Of a DNA stretch of 64,000 nucleotides, positions 44,302 through 53,073 are shown piece by piece; within the stretch, counting starts at the first letter, position 1; every line of letters begins with the position of its first letter. The position numbers and the translations under genes were made by a program. The notes under the pieces are model-generated. The model saw only the letters and a program-made list of their open reading frames with translations. It was not told where the DNA came from and did not search any database. The stretch covers positions 17,939 through 81,938 of the forward strand of contig NZ_JAUJZH010000032.1 of assembly GCF_030486595.1 (NCBI RefSeq), given 5' to 3'. The stretch comes from Variovorax ginsengisoli. GTDB taxonomy: Bacteria > Pseudomonadota > Gammaproteobacteria > Burkholderiales > Burkholderiaceae_C.

Positions 44302-45405
44302 ATGAAAGCCGACACCCGCTACTTTCCGCTCGATGCCTGGTACGCCGCCGCCTACGACGTCGAGGTCGCGCATGCGCTGCTGCCGCGCACGATCTGCAAC
44401 CAGAAGCTGGTGCTCTACCGCCGCACCGACGGCCAGGTCGCGGTGCTCGAAGACGCCTGCTGGCATCGGTTGATGCCGCTGTCGCTCGGGCGGCTCGAGG
44501 GCGACGAGGTGGTCTGCGGCTACCACGGCCTGGTCTACAACAGCCAGGGGCGCTGCACCTTCATGCCGAGCCAGGAGACGCTCAATCCCTCGGCCTGCGT
44601 GCGGGCCTATCCGGTGGTCGAGAAGCACCGCTTCGTCTGGGTCTGGCCCGGCGACCCGGCCAAGGCCGATCCGGCGCTGGTGCCCGACATGCACTGGAAC
44701 GACGACCCCGAATGGGCCGGCGACGGCAAGATGATCCGGGTGGCGTGCGACTACCGGCTGGTGGTCGACAACCTCATGGACCTGACCCACGAGACCTTCG
44801 TCCACGGCTCGTCGATCGGCAACCGCGCGGTCGCCGAGGCGCCCTTCGTCGCCACCCATGGCGACCGCTCGGCGACCGTCACGCGCTGGATGGAGGGCAT
44901 CGAGGCGCCGCCGTTCTGGGCCGGCCAGATCCACCATGCGCGCGGCTACCGGGGCCCGGTCGACCGCTGGCAGATCATCCGCTTCGAGGGCCCGTGCACG
45001 GTCAACATCGACGTCGGCGTGGCCGAGGCGGGCAGCGGGGCGGTGCCGCGCGACGGCCAGGCCGGCGACCGCAGCAAGGGCGTCAACGGCTACGTGCTCA
45101 ACACCATCACGCCCGAGACCGACAAGAGCTGCCTCTACTTCTGGGCCTTCGCGCGCAACTACTGCATCGGCGAGCAGCGCCTCACGCACCAGTTGCGCGA
45201 GGGCGTGGCCGGCATCTTCCGCGAGGACGAGCTGGTGCTCGAGGCCCAGCAGCGGGCGATCGACGATCGGCCCGACTACAGCTTCTACAACCTCAACATC
45301 GACGCCGGCGCGATGTGGGCGCGGCGCCTGATCGACCAGATGGTGGCGCGCGAGAAGCCGCGCGCGCCGACGATCCCAATCCAGCCGGCGGGGATTTCCT
45401 CATGA
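44302..45405 (+). CDS. vanA: Vanillate O-demethylase oxygenase subunit
   Basis: A 367-residue Rieske non-haem iron oxygenase. The Rieske cluster ligands are Cys53, His55, Cys72 and His75 (CWHR, CGYHG). The mononuclear iron site is in DNLMDLTHETFVH with His163 and His168. Length and sequence fit VanA, which demethylates vanillate to protocatechuate and formaldehyde. Electrons come from VanB, encoded two genes on. A related methoxybenzoate demethylase is the main alternative. Overlaps vanR by four bases. Confidence 0.92.
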   Translation: MKADTRYFPLDAWYAAAYDVEVAHALLPRTICNQKLVLYRRTDGQVAVLEDACWHRLMPLSLGRLEGDEVVCGYHGLVYNSQGRCTFMPSQETLNPSACVRAYPVVEKHRFVWVWPGDPAKADPALVPDMHWNDDPEWAGDGKMIRVACDYRLVVDNLMDLTHETFVHGSSIGNRAVAEAPFVATHGDRSATVTRWMEGIEAPPFWAGQIHHARGYRGPVDRWQIIRFEGPCTVNIDVGVAEAGSGAVPRDGQAGDRSKGVNGYVLNTITPETDKSCLYFWAFARNYCIGEQRLTHQLREGVAGIFREDELVLEAQQRAIDDRPDYSFYNLNIDAGAMWARRLIDQMVAREKPRAPTIPIQPAGISS

Positions 45406-46163
45406 GCACTGTCGGGTTGACGCCCGAGCCGGTCGAGGCCGGCGGTTCCCACGCGGTCAAGGCCCAGCTGCGCCTGCGCGAGATGATCCTGGCCGGCGCG
45501 CTGGCCGGCGGGGCCCGCATCGCCGAGGTGGCGGTGTCGGAGCTGCTGGGCGTCTCGCGCACCCCGGTGCGCAGCGCGCTGATGCGGCTCGAACAGGAAG
45601 GGCTGCTCGAAAGCCTGCCCAACGGCGGCTATGCCGTGCGGACTTTCTCGGAGCGCGACGTGGCCGACGCCATCGAGCTTCGCGGCACGCTCGAAGGCCT
45701 GTCGGCGCGGCTGGCGGCCGAGCGCGGCGCACCGCCGGTGGTGCTGCGCGAGGCCAGGGCCTGCCTGCGGCGCATCGACGAGTTGCTGCGCCAGCCGGCG
45801 CTCGACGATGCCGCCTTCTCGCGCTACGTCGCCTTCAACGAGGAGTTCCACCGGCTGCTCTCGGAGATGTCGGGCAGCGCGCTGATCGCCAAGCAGATGG
45901 AGCGCGTCATCAACCTGCCGTTCGCCTCGCCCTCGGGCTTCGTGGTGGTGCAGGCCAATTCGCCCGCCGCCCGCGACATGCTGCTGATCGCGCAGGACCA
46001 GCACGGCCAGGTGCTCGATGCGATCGAGAACCGCGAAGGCTCGCGCGCCGAGGCGCTGATGCGCGAGCACAGCCGGATCGCCCAGCGCAACTTGCGGGAG
46101 GCCTTGCACGGTGTCCAGAACCATCCGCTGCCGGGCGTGCAGCTGATCCGCCGCCGCGCATGA
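45402..46163 (+). CDS. vanR: GntR-family (FadR subfamily) regulator, VanR-like
   Basis: 253 residues. The winged HTH (~20-85; LREMILAGALAGGARIAEV, LLGVSRTPVRSALMRLEQEGLL, abbreviated) is followed by an FCD helical ligand domain (~95-235; FNEEFHRLL with a metal-ligand His, and the terminal MREHSRIAQRNL). VanR repressors of this type release DNA on binding vanillate. It sits between vanA and vanB and is coupled to vanA by ATGA. Confidence 0.88.
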   Translation: MSTVGLTPEPVEAGGSHAVKAQLRLREMILAGALAGGARIAEVAVSELLGVSRTPVRSALMRLEQEGLLESLPNGGYAVRTFSERDVADAIELRGTLEGLSARLAAERGAPPVVLREARACLRRIDELLRQPALDDAAFSRYVAFNEEFHRLLSEMSGSALIAKQMERVINLPFASPSGFVVVQANSPAARDMLLIAQDQHGQVLDAIENREGSRAEALMREHSRIAQRNLREALHGVQNHPLPGVQLIRRRA

Positions 46164-46176
46164 AGAAGCTCCCAAG

Positions 46177-47187
46177 ATGAAAAGCGATATCCACTGGATG
46201 CCGGCGCGCATCAGCGCCATCAAGGACCTCAGCCCCACCGTGCGCGAATTCGTGATCACGCCCGAATCGGGCGAGGTCGCCAGCCACGAGCCGGGCGCCC
46301 ACCTGCAGGTGCAAGTGCTGGTCGGCGCGCCCGGCGCGGGACGCATGCAGAACCGTTCCTACTCGGTGGTCGGCGCGCCCGACGGCCGCAGCTGGCGGAT
46401 CGCGGTCAAGCGCCTCGATGACGGCCGCGGCGGCTCGCTCGCGATGTGGCGGCTGGCCATCGGCGACCGGCTGCTGGTGAGCGAGCCGCAGAGCCACTTC
46501 GGCCTCGACCTGACGGCGCCCGGCTACCTGCTGGTGGCGGGCGGGATCGGCATCACGCCGCTGGTCTACATGGCGCAGCGCCTGGCGGCGCTGGCCGAGC
46601 GCGGCGGGGTCCCGGTGCGCATGCTCTACGGCGCGCGCAACGAATCCGAGCTGGCCTACCTGCCGGAGCTGCGTGCGGCGCTGGCGCCGCACCCGAGCGC
46701 CAGCGTGCAGGCCCACACCGGCGCGGCGCCGATCGACTTCGCCGCCGAGATCGCCGCGCTGCCCGCCGGCGGCCAGCTCTACACCTGCGGACCGGTGCCG
46801 ATGCTCGAGGCGGTCAAGCGGGCCTGGGCCGCCGCCGGCCGGCCGCAGGCCGACCTGCGCTTCGAGACCTTCGGCAGCAGCGGCCGGCTGCCGACCCAGG
46901 CCTTCGAGGTGCGGATTCCGCGCCACGGCCTCGCCATCACCGTGCCAGCAGGCAGCACGCTGCTCGAAGCGCTCGAGGGCGCCGGCGTCCAGACGCTCTG
47001 GGACTGCCGCCGCGGCGAGTGCGGCCTGTGCGCGATGGACGTGCTGGCGGTCGACGGCGAGATCGACCACCGCGACGTGTTCCTGAGCGAACACGAAAAA
47101 GCATCCGGGCGCCGCATCTGCGCCTGCGTCTCGCGCGCGGTCGGCACGATCACGCTCGACTCCGCCTGGCGACCCGACAATCCCTGA
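46177..47187 (+). CDS. vanB: Vanillate O-demethylase reductase subunit
   Basis: 336 residues in the class IA order: flavin domain (RSYSVVG, 60-66), NAD domain (GGIGITPLVYM, 122-132; YTCGPVPML) and a C-terminal plant-type [2Fe-2S] domain with Cys277, Cys282, Cys285 and a fourth Cys at ~315. It moves electrons from NADH to VanA. It starts 13 bp after vanR. Confidence 0.93.
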   Translation: MKSDIHWMPARISAIKDLSPTVREFVITPESGEVASHEPGAHLQVQVLVGAPGAGRMQNRSYSVVGAPDGRSWRIAVKRLDDGRGGSLAMWRLAIGDRLLVSEPQSHFGLDLTAPGYLLVAGGIGITPLVYMAQRLAALAERGGVPVRMLYGARNESELAYLPELRAALAPHPSASVQAHTGAAPIDFAAEIAALPAGGQLYTCGPVPMLEAVKRAWAAAGRPQADLRFETFGSSGRLPTQAFEVRIPRHGLAITVPAGSTLLEALEGAGVQTLWDCRRGECGLCAMDVLAVDGEIDHRDVFLSEHEKASGRRICACVSRAVGTITLDSAWRPDNP

Positions 47188-47200
47188 GACCCCCACGCGT

Positions 47201-47226
47201 TGCGCGATCATCGCGCAGCCGTTTTA
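47201..47226 (+). terminator. Stem-loop after vanB, possible terminator or operator
   Basis: TGCGCGA - TCA - TCGCGCA forms a 7-bp stem, followed after GCCG by TTTT, 13 bp after the vanB stop. The half-site TCGCGCAG also recurs at 47231-47238, 20 bp after the first, so it may double as a regulator site for the Liv operon promoter. Confidence 0.4.
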
Positions 47227-47344
47227 CTGATCGCGCAGAATTCGCAGCCCGGGCTTGAAGCCTAGGTATTTGCCGGCGTCCGGGCCTGCTTGCATCTGGT
47301 CACAATATCCACCGTCACGCTTCCACTGAAATAGGAGAGTTCCC

Positions 47345-48520
47345 ATGCTTCGTCGCCATCTCGTCCAGGCCGCCAGCCTGACCGCCATCGCGCTGGCCTT
47401 GCCGCTGGCCGCCCAGGCACAGGACAACACCTTCAAGATTGGCCTGATCCTGCCGATGACCGGCCAGCAAGCCTCCACCGGCCGCCAGGTCGAGGCTGCC
47501 GCCAAGCTCTACATGGCGCAGCATGGCGACACGGTTGCCGGCAAGAAGGTCCAGCTGATCGTCAAGGACGACACCGGCCTGCCCGACGTCGCCAAGCGCC
47601 TGGCGCAGGAACTGGTGGTGAACGACAAGGTCAACGTGCTGGCCGGCTTCGGCCTGACACCGATCGCGCTGGCCGTGGCGCCGATTGCGACCCAGTCGAA
47701 GACCCCGGCCATCACGATGGCGGCCGCCACCTCGGCCATCACCCAGGCCTCGCCGTACATGCTGCGCTCCAGCTTCACGCTGCCGCAGGCCGCGGTCGCG
47801 ATGGGCGACTGGGCACCCAAGAACGGCATCAAGTCGGTGGTCACGCTGGTGGCCGATTACGGTCCGGGCAACGACGCCGAGAAGTTCTTCGCCGAGCGCT
47901 TCGAGCTCAACGGCGGCAAGGTGATCGAGAAGCTGCGGGTGCCGCTGCGCAACCCCGACTTCGCCCCCTTCCTGCAGAAGGTGCGCGACGCCAAGCCTGA
48001 TGCGCTGTTCGTCTTCGTGCCCTCGGGCGCCGGCGCGGCCGTGATGAAGCAGTTCCTGGAGCGCGGCATGGACAAGGCCGGCATCAAGATGATCGGCACC
48101 GGCGACGTGACCGACGACGACCAGCTCAACGACATGGGCGACGGCGCGCTCGGCGTTGTCACCTCGCACCACTACTCGACGGCCCATCCCTCGGCGATGA
48201 ACAAGAAGTTCGTGGCCGACTTCGAAGCCGCCAACAAGAACATGCGGCCGAACTTCATGGCCGTCGGCGGCTACGACGGCATGCGCATCATCTACGAGGC
48301 GCTCAAGACCACCAAGGGCCAGGGCGGCGGCGATGCGCTGCTGGCCGCGATGAAGGGCCAGGTCTTCGAGAGCCCGCGCGGCCCGGTGCTGATCGACGCC
48401 CAGACCCGCGACATCACGCAGGACATCTACCTGCGCAAGGTCGAGAAGAAGGACGGCCAGCTCTGGAACATCGAGTTCGACGTCATCAAGGCGGTCAAGG
48501 ACCCGGGCAAGTCCAAGTAA
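47345..48520 (+). CDS. Liv-type ABC transporter substrate-binding protein
   Basis: 391 residues with a signal peptide (~25 residues, ending AQAQ) and a leucine-binding-protein fold. Marks are FKIGLILPMTGQQASTGRQ, DDTGLPDVAKRLAQEL, VVTLVADYGPGNDAEKFF and VGGYDGMRIIYEAL (abbreviated). It captures the substrate in the periplasm for the LivHMGF components encoded next. AGGAGA lies upstream of the ATG. Many such proteins beside aromatic genes bind aromatic acids rather than branched amino acids. Confidence 0.94.
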   Translation: MLRRHLVQAASLTAIALALPLAAQAQDNTFKIGLILPMTGQQASTGRQVEAAAKLYMAQHGDTVAGKKVQLIVKDDTGLPDVAKRLAQELVVNDKVNVLAGFGLTPIALAVAPIATQSKTPAITMAAATSAITQASPYMLRSSFTLPQAAVAMGDWAPKNGIKSVVTLVADYGPGNDAEKFFAERFELNGGKVIEKLRVPLRNPDFAPFLQKVRDAKPDALFVFVPSGAGAAVMKQFLERGMDKAGIKMIGTGDVTDDDQLNDMGDGALGVVTSHHYSTAHPSAMNKKFVADFEAANKNMRPNFMAVGGYDGMRIIYEALKTTKGQGGGDALLAAMKGQVFESPRGPVLIDAQTRDITQDIYLRKVEKKDGQLWNIEFDVIKAVKDPGKSK

Positions 48521-48547
48521 GCCAGACGAAGGATTCCGGACAGCCGC

Positions 48548-49420
48548 ATGTTGACCATTCTTTTCGACGGCATTGCCTACGGCATGCTGCTGTTCGTGCT
48601 CGCGGTCGGCCTGGCCGTGACGCTGGGGCTGATGAACTTCATCAACCTCGCGCACGGCGCCTTCGCGATGGCCGGCGGCTATCTCACGGTGTTCGCGATG
48701 CAGAAGCTGGGCGTGCCCTTCCTGCTGTGCCTGCCGCTGGCCTTCCTGGTGGTCGGCGCGGCGGGGGCGCTGCTCGAGCGCACGCTCTACCGGCCGATGT
48801 ATGGCAAGTCGCACCTCGACCAGGTGTTGTTCTCGATCGGGCTGGCCTTCATGGCGGTGGCGGCGGTCGATTACTTCGTCGGCTCCTCGCAGCAGAACAT
48901 CCACCTGCCCGAGTGGCTGCGCGGGCGCACCGAGATTGGCGACGGCGCCTTGCTGCTGGGCATGGGCCACTACCGCATCTTCATCATCGCGGTCTGCACC
49001 TTGCTCACCGTGGTGCTGCAACTGATCCTCTCCAAGACCCGCTTCGGCAGCCGGCTGCGCGCGGCGGTCGACGATCCTCGCGTGGCGGCCGGTCTGGGCA
49101 TCAACGTCAACGTGGTGTTCTTGCTGACCTTCGCCGTGGGCTCGGGGCTGGCGGGGCTGGGCGGTGCGCTGGGCGCCGAGATCCTCGGCCTCGATCCGAC
49201 CTTCCCGCTCAAGTACATGGTCTATTTCCTCATCGTGGTCTCGGTCGGCGGCACCTCGTCGATCACCGGGCCGCTGCTGGCCGCGCTGCTGCTCGGCGTC
49301 GCCGACGTGGCGGGCAAGTACTTCATCCCGAAGATGGGCGCCTTCACGGTCTACCTGCTGATGATCCTGATCCTGATGTGGCGGCCGCAGGGCTTGTTCA
49401 CGCGCAAGGGGGGCAAGTGA
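48548..49420 (+). CDS. livH: Branched-chain-type ABC permease (LivH family)
   Basis: 290 residues with about eight TM segments and the LivH core: GLMNFINLAHGAFAMAGGY (~residue 30), RLRAAVDDPRVAAGLGIN as the ATPase contact loop, and the GGTSSITGPLLAALLLG end. It forms the membrane channel with LivM. The stop overlaps the livM start by one base. Confidence 0.95.
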   Translation: MLTILFDGIAYGMLLFVLAVGLAVTLGLMNFINLAHGAFAMAGGYLTVFAMQKLGVPFLLCLPLAFLVVGAAGALLERTLYRPMYGKSHLDQVLFSIGLAFMAVAAVDYFVGSSQQNIHLPEWLRGRTEIGDGALLLGMGHYRIFIIAVCTLLTVVLQLILSKTRFGSRLRAAVDDPRVAAGLGINVNVVFLLTFAVGSGLAGLGGALGAEILGLDPTFPLKYMVYFLIVVSVGGTSSITGPLLAALLLGVADVAGKYFIPKMGAFTVYLLMILILMWRPQGLFTRKGGK

Positions 49421-50391
49421 TGGATTTCCGTCAACCCCTGCTGCAGAAGGCGCGCTGGCGCCCCTGGGAATACGCACTGTGGGTGGTGGCCTTCGCGCTG
49501 CCGCTGCTGGTGCCGTCGCATGCGCTGATGATCAACGAGATCGCCATCGTCGCGCTGTTCGCGATGTCGCTCGACCTGATCCTCGGCTACACCGGCATCG
49601 TGTCGCTGGGCCACGCGGCCTTCTTCGGCTTCGGCGCCTATGCGGCGGCGCTGTTCGCCAAGCACGTGATGCCCGATCCGACGATCGGCCTGGTGGTGGC
49701 CATTGCGCTGTCGGCGGCGCTGGGCGCCGTGGCCAGCGTCACCATCCTGCGCGGCAGCGACTTGACGCGGCTGATGGTCACCCTGGGCACCGCCCTGCTG
49801 CTGCTCGAACTGGCCAACAAGCTCGACTGGCTCACCGGCGGCGCCGACGGGCTGCAGGGCGTGGTGATGGGGCCGGTGCTGGGTGTCTTCGACTTCGACC
49901 TGTTCGGCCGCACCGCCGCCTGGTACTCGCTGTCGGTGCTGCTGCTGCTGTTCCTCTTGATGCGCCGGCTGGTGCATTCGCCCTTCGGCGCCACGCTCAA
50001 GGCGATCCGCGACAACCGGCTGCGGGCGATGGCGATCGGCATCCCCGTGGTGTCGCGGCTGGCCGTGATATACACCGTGGCGGCGGCCGTGGCGGGCGGC
50101 GCGGGCGCGCTGCTGGCCCAGACCACCGGCTTCGCCTCGCTCGACGTGCTGGCCTTCGACCGTTCGGCCGACGTGGTGCTGATGCTGGTCATCGGCGGTG
50201 TCGGCTGGCTCTACGGCGGCATCGCCGGCGCGATCGTCTTCAAGCTGCTGCAGGACACGCTGTCGACCGTCACGCCGCAGTACTGGATGTTCTGGATCGG
50301 CCTGATCCTGGTGCTGCTGGTGCTGGTCGGGCGCGACCGGCTGCTCAAGCCCTGGACCTGGTTCGGCGCGCGCAAGGCGGTGAAGCCATGA
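49420..50391 (+). CDS. livM: Branched-chain-type ABC permease (LivM family)
   Basis: 323 residues, ~9 TM segments. Marks are ALFAMSLDLILGYTGIVSLGHAAFFGFGAY (abbreviated) and the coupling loop LKAIRDNRLRAMAIGIPV. It is the second channel subunit. It starts in TGATG with the livH stop and overlaps livG by four bases. Confidence 0.95.
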   Translation: MDFRQPLLQKARWRPWEYALWVVAFALPLLVPSHALMINEIAIVALFAMSLDLILGYTGIVSLGHAAFFGFGAYAAALFAKHVMPDPTIGLVVAIALSAALGAVASVTILRGSDLTRLMVTLGTALLLLELANKLDWLTGGADGLQGVVMGPVLGVFDFDLFGRTAAWYSLSVLLLLFLLMRRLVHSPFGATLKAIRDNRLRAMAIGIPVVSRLAVIYTVAAAVAGGAGALLAQTTGFASLDVLAFDRSADVVLMLVIGGVGWLYGGIAGAIVFKLLQDTLSTVTPQYWMFWIGLILVLLVLVGRDRLLKPWTWFGARKAVKP

Positions 50392-51146
50392 GCGACATCG
50401 TGCTGTCCGCCACCGGCCTCGTGATGCGCTTCGGCGGCATCACGGCCACCAACAACGTCACGCTGAACCTGCGGCGCGGTGCCCGCCATGCGCTGATCGG
50501 CCCCAACGGCGCCGGCAAGACGACGCTGATCAACCTGCTGACCGGCGTGCTCACGCCCACCGAGGGCCGCATCGTGCTCGAGGGCGAGGACATCACGTGG
50601 CTGGCGCCGCACCGCCGGGTCGCGCGCGGCATGGTGCGCACCTTCCAGATCAACCAGTTGTTCGATTCGATGACGCCGCTGGAGACGCTGGCGCTGGTGG
50701 TTTCGCAGCACAGCGGCGTGGGCGCCCAGTGGTGGCGCCCGTTGGGCTCCTCGACGGCGGTGGCCGAACGGGCCGGCCAGCTGCTGGAGCAGTTCCGCCT
50801 GGCCGACGTCGCCTGGCAGCAGACCCGCCATCTGGCCTACGGCAAGCGGCGGCTGCTCGAGATCGCGATCGCGCTGGCTTGCGAGCCGCGCGTGCTGCTG
50901 CTCGACGAGCCGGTCGCAGGGGTGCCGGCCGGTGAACGCGAAGAACTGCTCGAGACCGTGGCGGCGCTGCCGGCCGACGTCTCGGTGCTGCTGATCGAGC
51001 ACGACATGGACCTGGTCTTCAGCTTCGCCGACCGCATGACCGTGCTGGTCAACGGCACGCTGCTGACCGAAGGCGATCCGGACACGATCGCCAACGACCC
51101 GAAGGTGAAAGAGGTCTACCTGGGCCATGGAGCCGCGCATGTCTGA
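50388..51146 (+). CDS. livG: Branched-chain-type ABC ATPase (LivG family)
   Basis: 252 residues. Walker A is GPNGAGKTT (~residue 38); the LivG insert RGMVRTFQINQLFDSMTPLE is present. The signature region reads LAYGKRRLLEIA, where the usual LSYGxQR is slightly altered, and Walker B is VLLLDEPVAG followed by the switch His in LLIEHDMDL. It drives transport with LivF. Confidence 0.94.
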   Translation: MSDIVLSATGLVMRFGGITATNNVTLNLRRGARHALIGPNGAGKTTLINLLTGVLTPTEGRIVLEGEDITWLAPHRRVARGMVRTFQINQLFDSMTPLETLALVVSQHSGVGAQWWRPLGSSTAVAERAGQLLEQFRLADVAWQQTRHLAYGKRRLLEIAIALACEPRVLLLDEPVAGVPAGEREELLETVAALPADVSVLLIEHDMDLVFSFADRMTVLVNGTLLTEGDPDTIANDPKVKEVYLGHGAAHV

Positions 51147-51843
51147 ACTGCTGCGCATCGAGAACCTGAGCGCCGGCTACGGCGAGGCCGTGGTGCTGCA
51201 CGACGTCGGGCTCGCGCTCGGCGAGGGCCAGACGCTGGCGCTGCTGGGCCGCAACGGCACCGGCAAGACCACGCTGATAAACACGCTGGCGGGCGCTACG
51301 CGCCAGCATGGCGGGAGCATCACGCTCGGCGGCGCGGCGCTGCACAAGCTGTCGCCGCACCTGCGGGCGGCGGCCGGCATCGGCTGGGTGCCGCAGGAAC
51401 GCAACATCTTCAAGTCGCTGACGGTGCACGAGAACCTGACGGCGGTGGAGCGGCCGGGCCGCTGGAATCCGCAGCGGGTCTACGAGATGTTCCCGCGGCT
51501 GGCGGAGCGCAAGGGCAACCTGGGCACGCAGCTGTCGGGCGGCGAGCAGCAGATGCTGGCCGTCGGACGCGCGCTGGTGCTGAACCCGACCCTGCTGCTG
51601 CTCGACGAGCCACTCGAAGGGCTGGCGCCGATCATCGTCGAAGAGCTGCTGCGTGCGATCCGCCGCATCACGCGCGACGAAGGCCTGGCGGCGATCATCG
51701 TCGAGCAGCATCCGCAGGCGATCCTCGCGATCTCCGACGAGGCGGTGGTGCTCGACCACGGCACCGTGGTGCATGCGGACCACGCGGCCAGCTTGCAGGC
51801 GCAGCCCGAGGTGCTGGAACGGCTGCTCGGGGTTGGCCGCTAG
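51139..51843 (+). CDS. livF: Branched-chain-type ABC ATPase (LivF family)
   Basis: 234 residues. Walker A is LGRNGTGKTT, signature LSGGEQQMLAVGRAL and Walker B LLLLDEPLEGLAP, with the switch His in VEQHPQA. The ATG at 51139 is chosen because GGAG lies 6 bp upstream; an ATG four codons earlier (51127) is possible. The gene overlaps the end of livG and closes the operon. Confidence 0.94.
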   Translation: MSELLRIENLSAGYGEAVVLHDVGLALGEGQTLALLGRNGTGKTTLINTLAGATRQHGGSITLGGAALHKLSPHLRAAAGIGWVPQERNIFKSLTVHENLTAVERPGRWNPQRVYEMFPRLAERKGNLGTQLSGGEQQMLAVGRALVLNPTLLLLDEPLEGLAPIIVEELLRAIRRITRDEGLAAIIVEQHPQAILAISDEAVVLDHGTVVHADHAASLQAQPEVLERLLGVGR

Positions 51844-51894
51844 CGCGCAGCGGCCTAAACTCACGGCCCTCGTTTCCGCTGAAAGGGCCGGACC

Positions 51895-52296
51895 ATGGCA
51901 TCGATTCGACAGGAAATCCAGGTCGCGGCCCCGGCCGAGAAGATCTGGGACGCGGTCCGCGACGTCGGCGAGATCCACCGCCGGCTGGTGCCGGGTTTCG
52001 TCACCGACTGCAAGCTCGACGGCGACGCCCGCATCGTGACCTTCGGCAACGGCATGGTGGCGCGCGAAGTCATCGTCGACCTCGACGACGCGGCGCGTCG
52101 CGCCGTCTGGTCGGCCAGCGGCGGCCGCCTCACGCACCACAACGCCTCGCTGCAGGTGTTCGCCGAAGACGCGGCCCACAGCCGCCTGGTCTGGATCGCC
52201 GACCTGCTGCCGCACGAGATGAAGCCGGCGATCGCGGGCATGATCGCCGAGGGGCTGAAGGCGATGAAGAGGACCTTGGAGAACCCCGGCATCTGA
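51895..52296 (+). CDS. SRPBCC-family (polyketide cyclase-like) protein
   Basis: 133 residues, START/Bet v 1-like fold: IRQEIQVAAPAEKIWDAVRDVGEIHRRLVPGF (abbreviated; 4-35) and the long C-terminal helix with MIAEGLKAMKRTLE. Such small proteins bind hydrophobic ligands or act as cyclases. It follows livF by 51 bp, so it may be transcribed with that operon. No specific role can be assigned. Confidence 0.82.
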   Translation: MASIRQEIQVAAPAEKIWDAVRDVGEIHRRLVPGFVTDCKLDGDARIVTFGNGMVAREVIVDLDDAARRAVWSASGGRLTHHNASLQVFAEDAAHSRLVWIADLLPHEMKPAIAGMIAEGLKAMKRTLENPGI

Positions 52297-52308
52297 CAGG
52301 AGAAGATC

Positions 52309-52602
52309 ATGGAACTCGATGTGCGCGCCATCGACGAAACCGTGCTGGCGCTCCTCTATCTGACCCTGCACGAACGGAATCGGGCCTGGAAAGGCCATGA
52401 ATGGGGTGCGCTGGACCGTCTTCACGCCCAGGGCTACATTGACGACCCCGTCAACAAGGCCAAGTCGGTCGTCTTGACGGAGGAGGGCTTGCGCAGGGCG
52501 GAGCAACTGTTCAATGAACGCTTCGTCATCGATCACCGGGGCGGCAGTCCGACGGAGGCCTGCTCAGGCGCTATCCCTGGAACCGTGGCCAGTCGGTGCT
52601 AG
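52309..52602 (+). CDS. DUF6429 family protein
   Basis: 97 residues. The core ALLYLTLHERNRAWKGHEW, GYIDDPVNKAKSVVLTEEGL and EQLFNERF is the DUF6429 pattern (abbreviated). The last ~20 residues beyond the usual end are unconserved and may come from a shifted stop. RBS AGGAGA upstream. Function unknown. Its GC content looks lower than that of its neighbours, as for the toxin-antitoxin genes that follow. Confidence 0.78.
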   Translation: MELDVRAIDETVLALLYLTLHERNRAWKGHEWGALDRLHAQGYIDDPVNKAKSVVLTEEGLRRAEQLFNERFVIDHRGGSPTEACSGAIPGTVASRC

Positions 52603-52648
52603 CAATGAAAGCAATGACTACAATCTGGTTCCACGGGAGTAACGCGCC

Positions 52649-52957
52649 ATGGCAACCCTGACGATTCGCAATCTGGAGGATCCGCTCAAGAGCCGGTTGC
52701 GTCTGCGTGCGGCGGCCCGCAACCGGTCGATGGAAGAAGAGGCGCGTCAAATCCTGAGGGCCGCGCTGCAGGAGTCGCCGCAGCCGTCGCTGGATTTGAG
52801 CGCCCGCATTCGCTCTCGATTTGCGACCCTGGGCGATGTTCAATTGCCCATCGAGGCCAGGGGTCCGGTGCGCCCGCTGCCCGACTTCGGCGACGAGGCA
52901 GCCGCGTCCGCGCCGAGCAAACCAAAGTCCGCCCCTGCGCCCCGGAAGCGACGATGA
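52649..52957 (+). CDS. FitA-like ribbon-helix-helix antitoxin
   Basis: 102 residues. The N-terminal ribbon-helix-helix (MATLTIRNLEDPLKSRLRLR..., residues 1-40, with RNRSMEEEARQILRAAL) binds DNA and represses the operon. A basic, low-complexity C-terminal tail (~75-102) should contact the toxin. It is longer than the usual ~80 residues. A TACAAT -10-like box lies at 52619-52624. The stop overlaps a 39-codon ORF that leads into the toxin. Confidence 0.85.
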   Translation: MATLTIRNLEDPLKSRLRLRAAARNRSMEEEARQILRAALQESPQPSLDLSARIRSRFATLGDVQLPIEARGPVRPLPDFGDEAAASAPSKPKSAPAPRKRR

Positions 52958-53073
52958 GCCGCCCGGCCGCTCAGAAGGCGAATGCCGCAGCGCTGCTGCG
53001 CAGCAGCTTTTCGGCGAGCCGGAGTCTCGCTCCAAAGAAGTCCGAAGCGCCGCTCTGCGAAAGCGCTCGATGA
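52954..53073 (+). CDS. 39-residue ORF coupled between antitoxin and toxin
   Basis: The ORF begins with ATG at 52954 inside the antitoxin stop (ATGA) and ends with TGA at 53071 inside the toxin start (ATGA). It would encode a basic, Ser/Ala-rich peptide starting MSRPAAQKANAAALLRSSF. No family is recognised. Its main role may be to carry ribosomes from antitoxin to toxin, since no good ribosome site precedes the toxin. It may be the remnant of a longer antitoxin tail. Expression is not proven. Confidence 0.5.
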   Translation: MSRPAAQKANAAALLRSSFSASRSLAPKKSEAPLCESAR

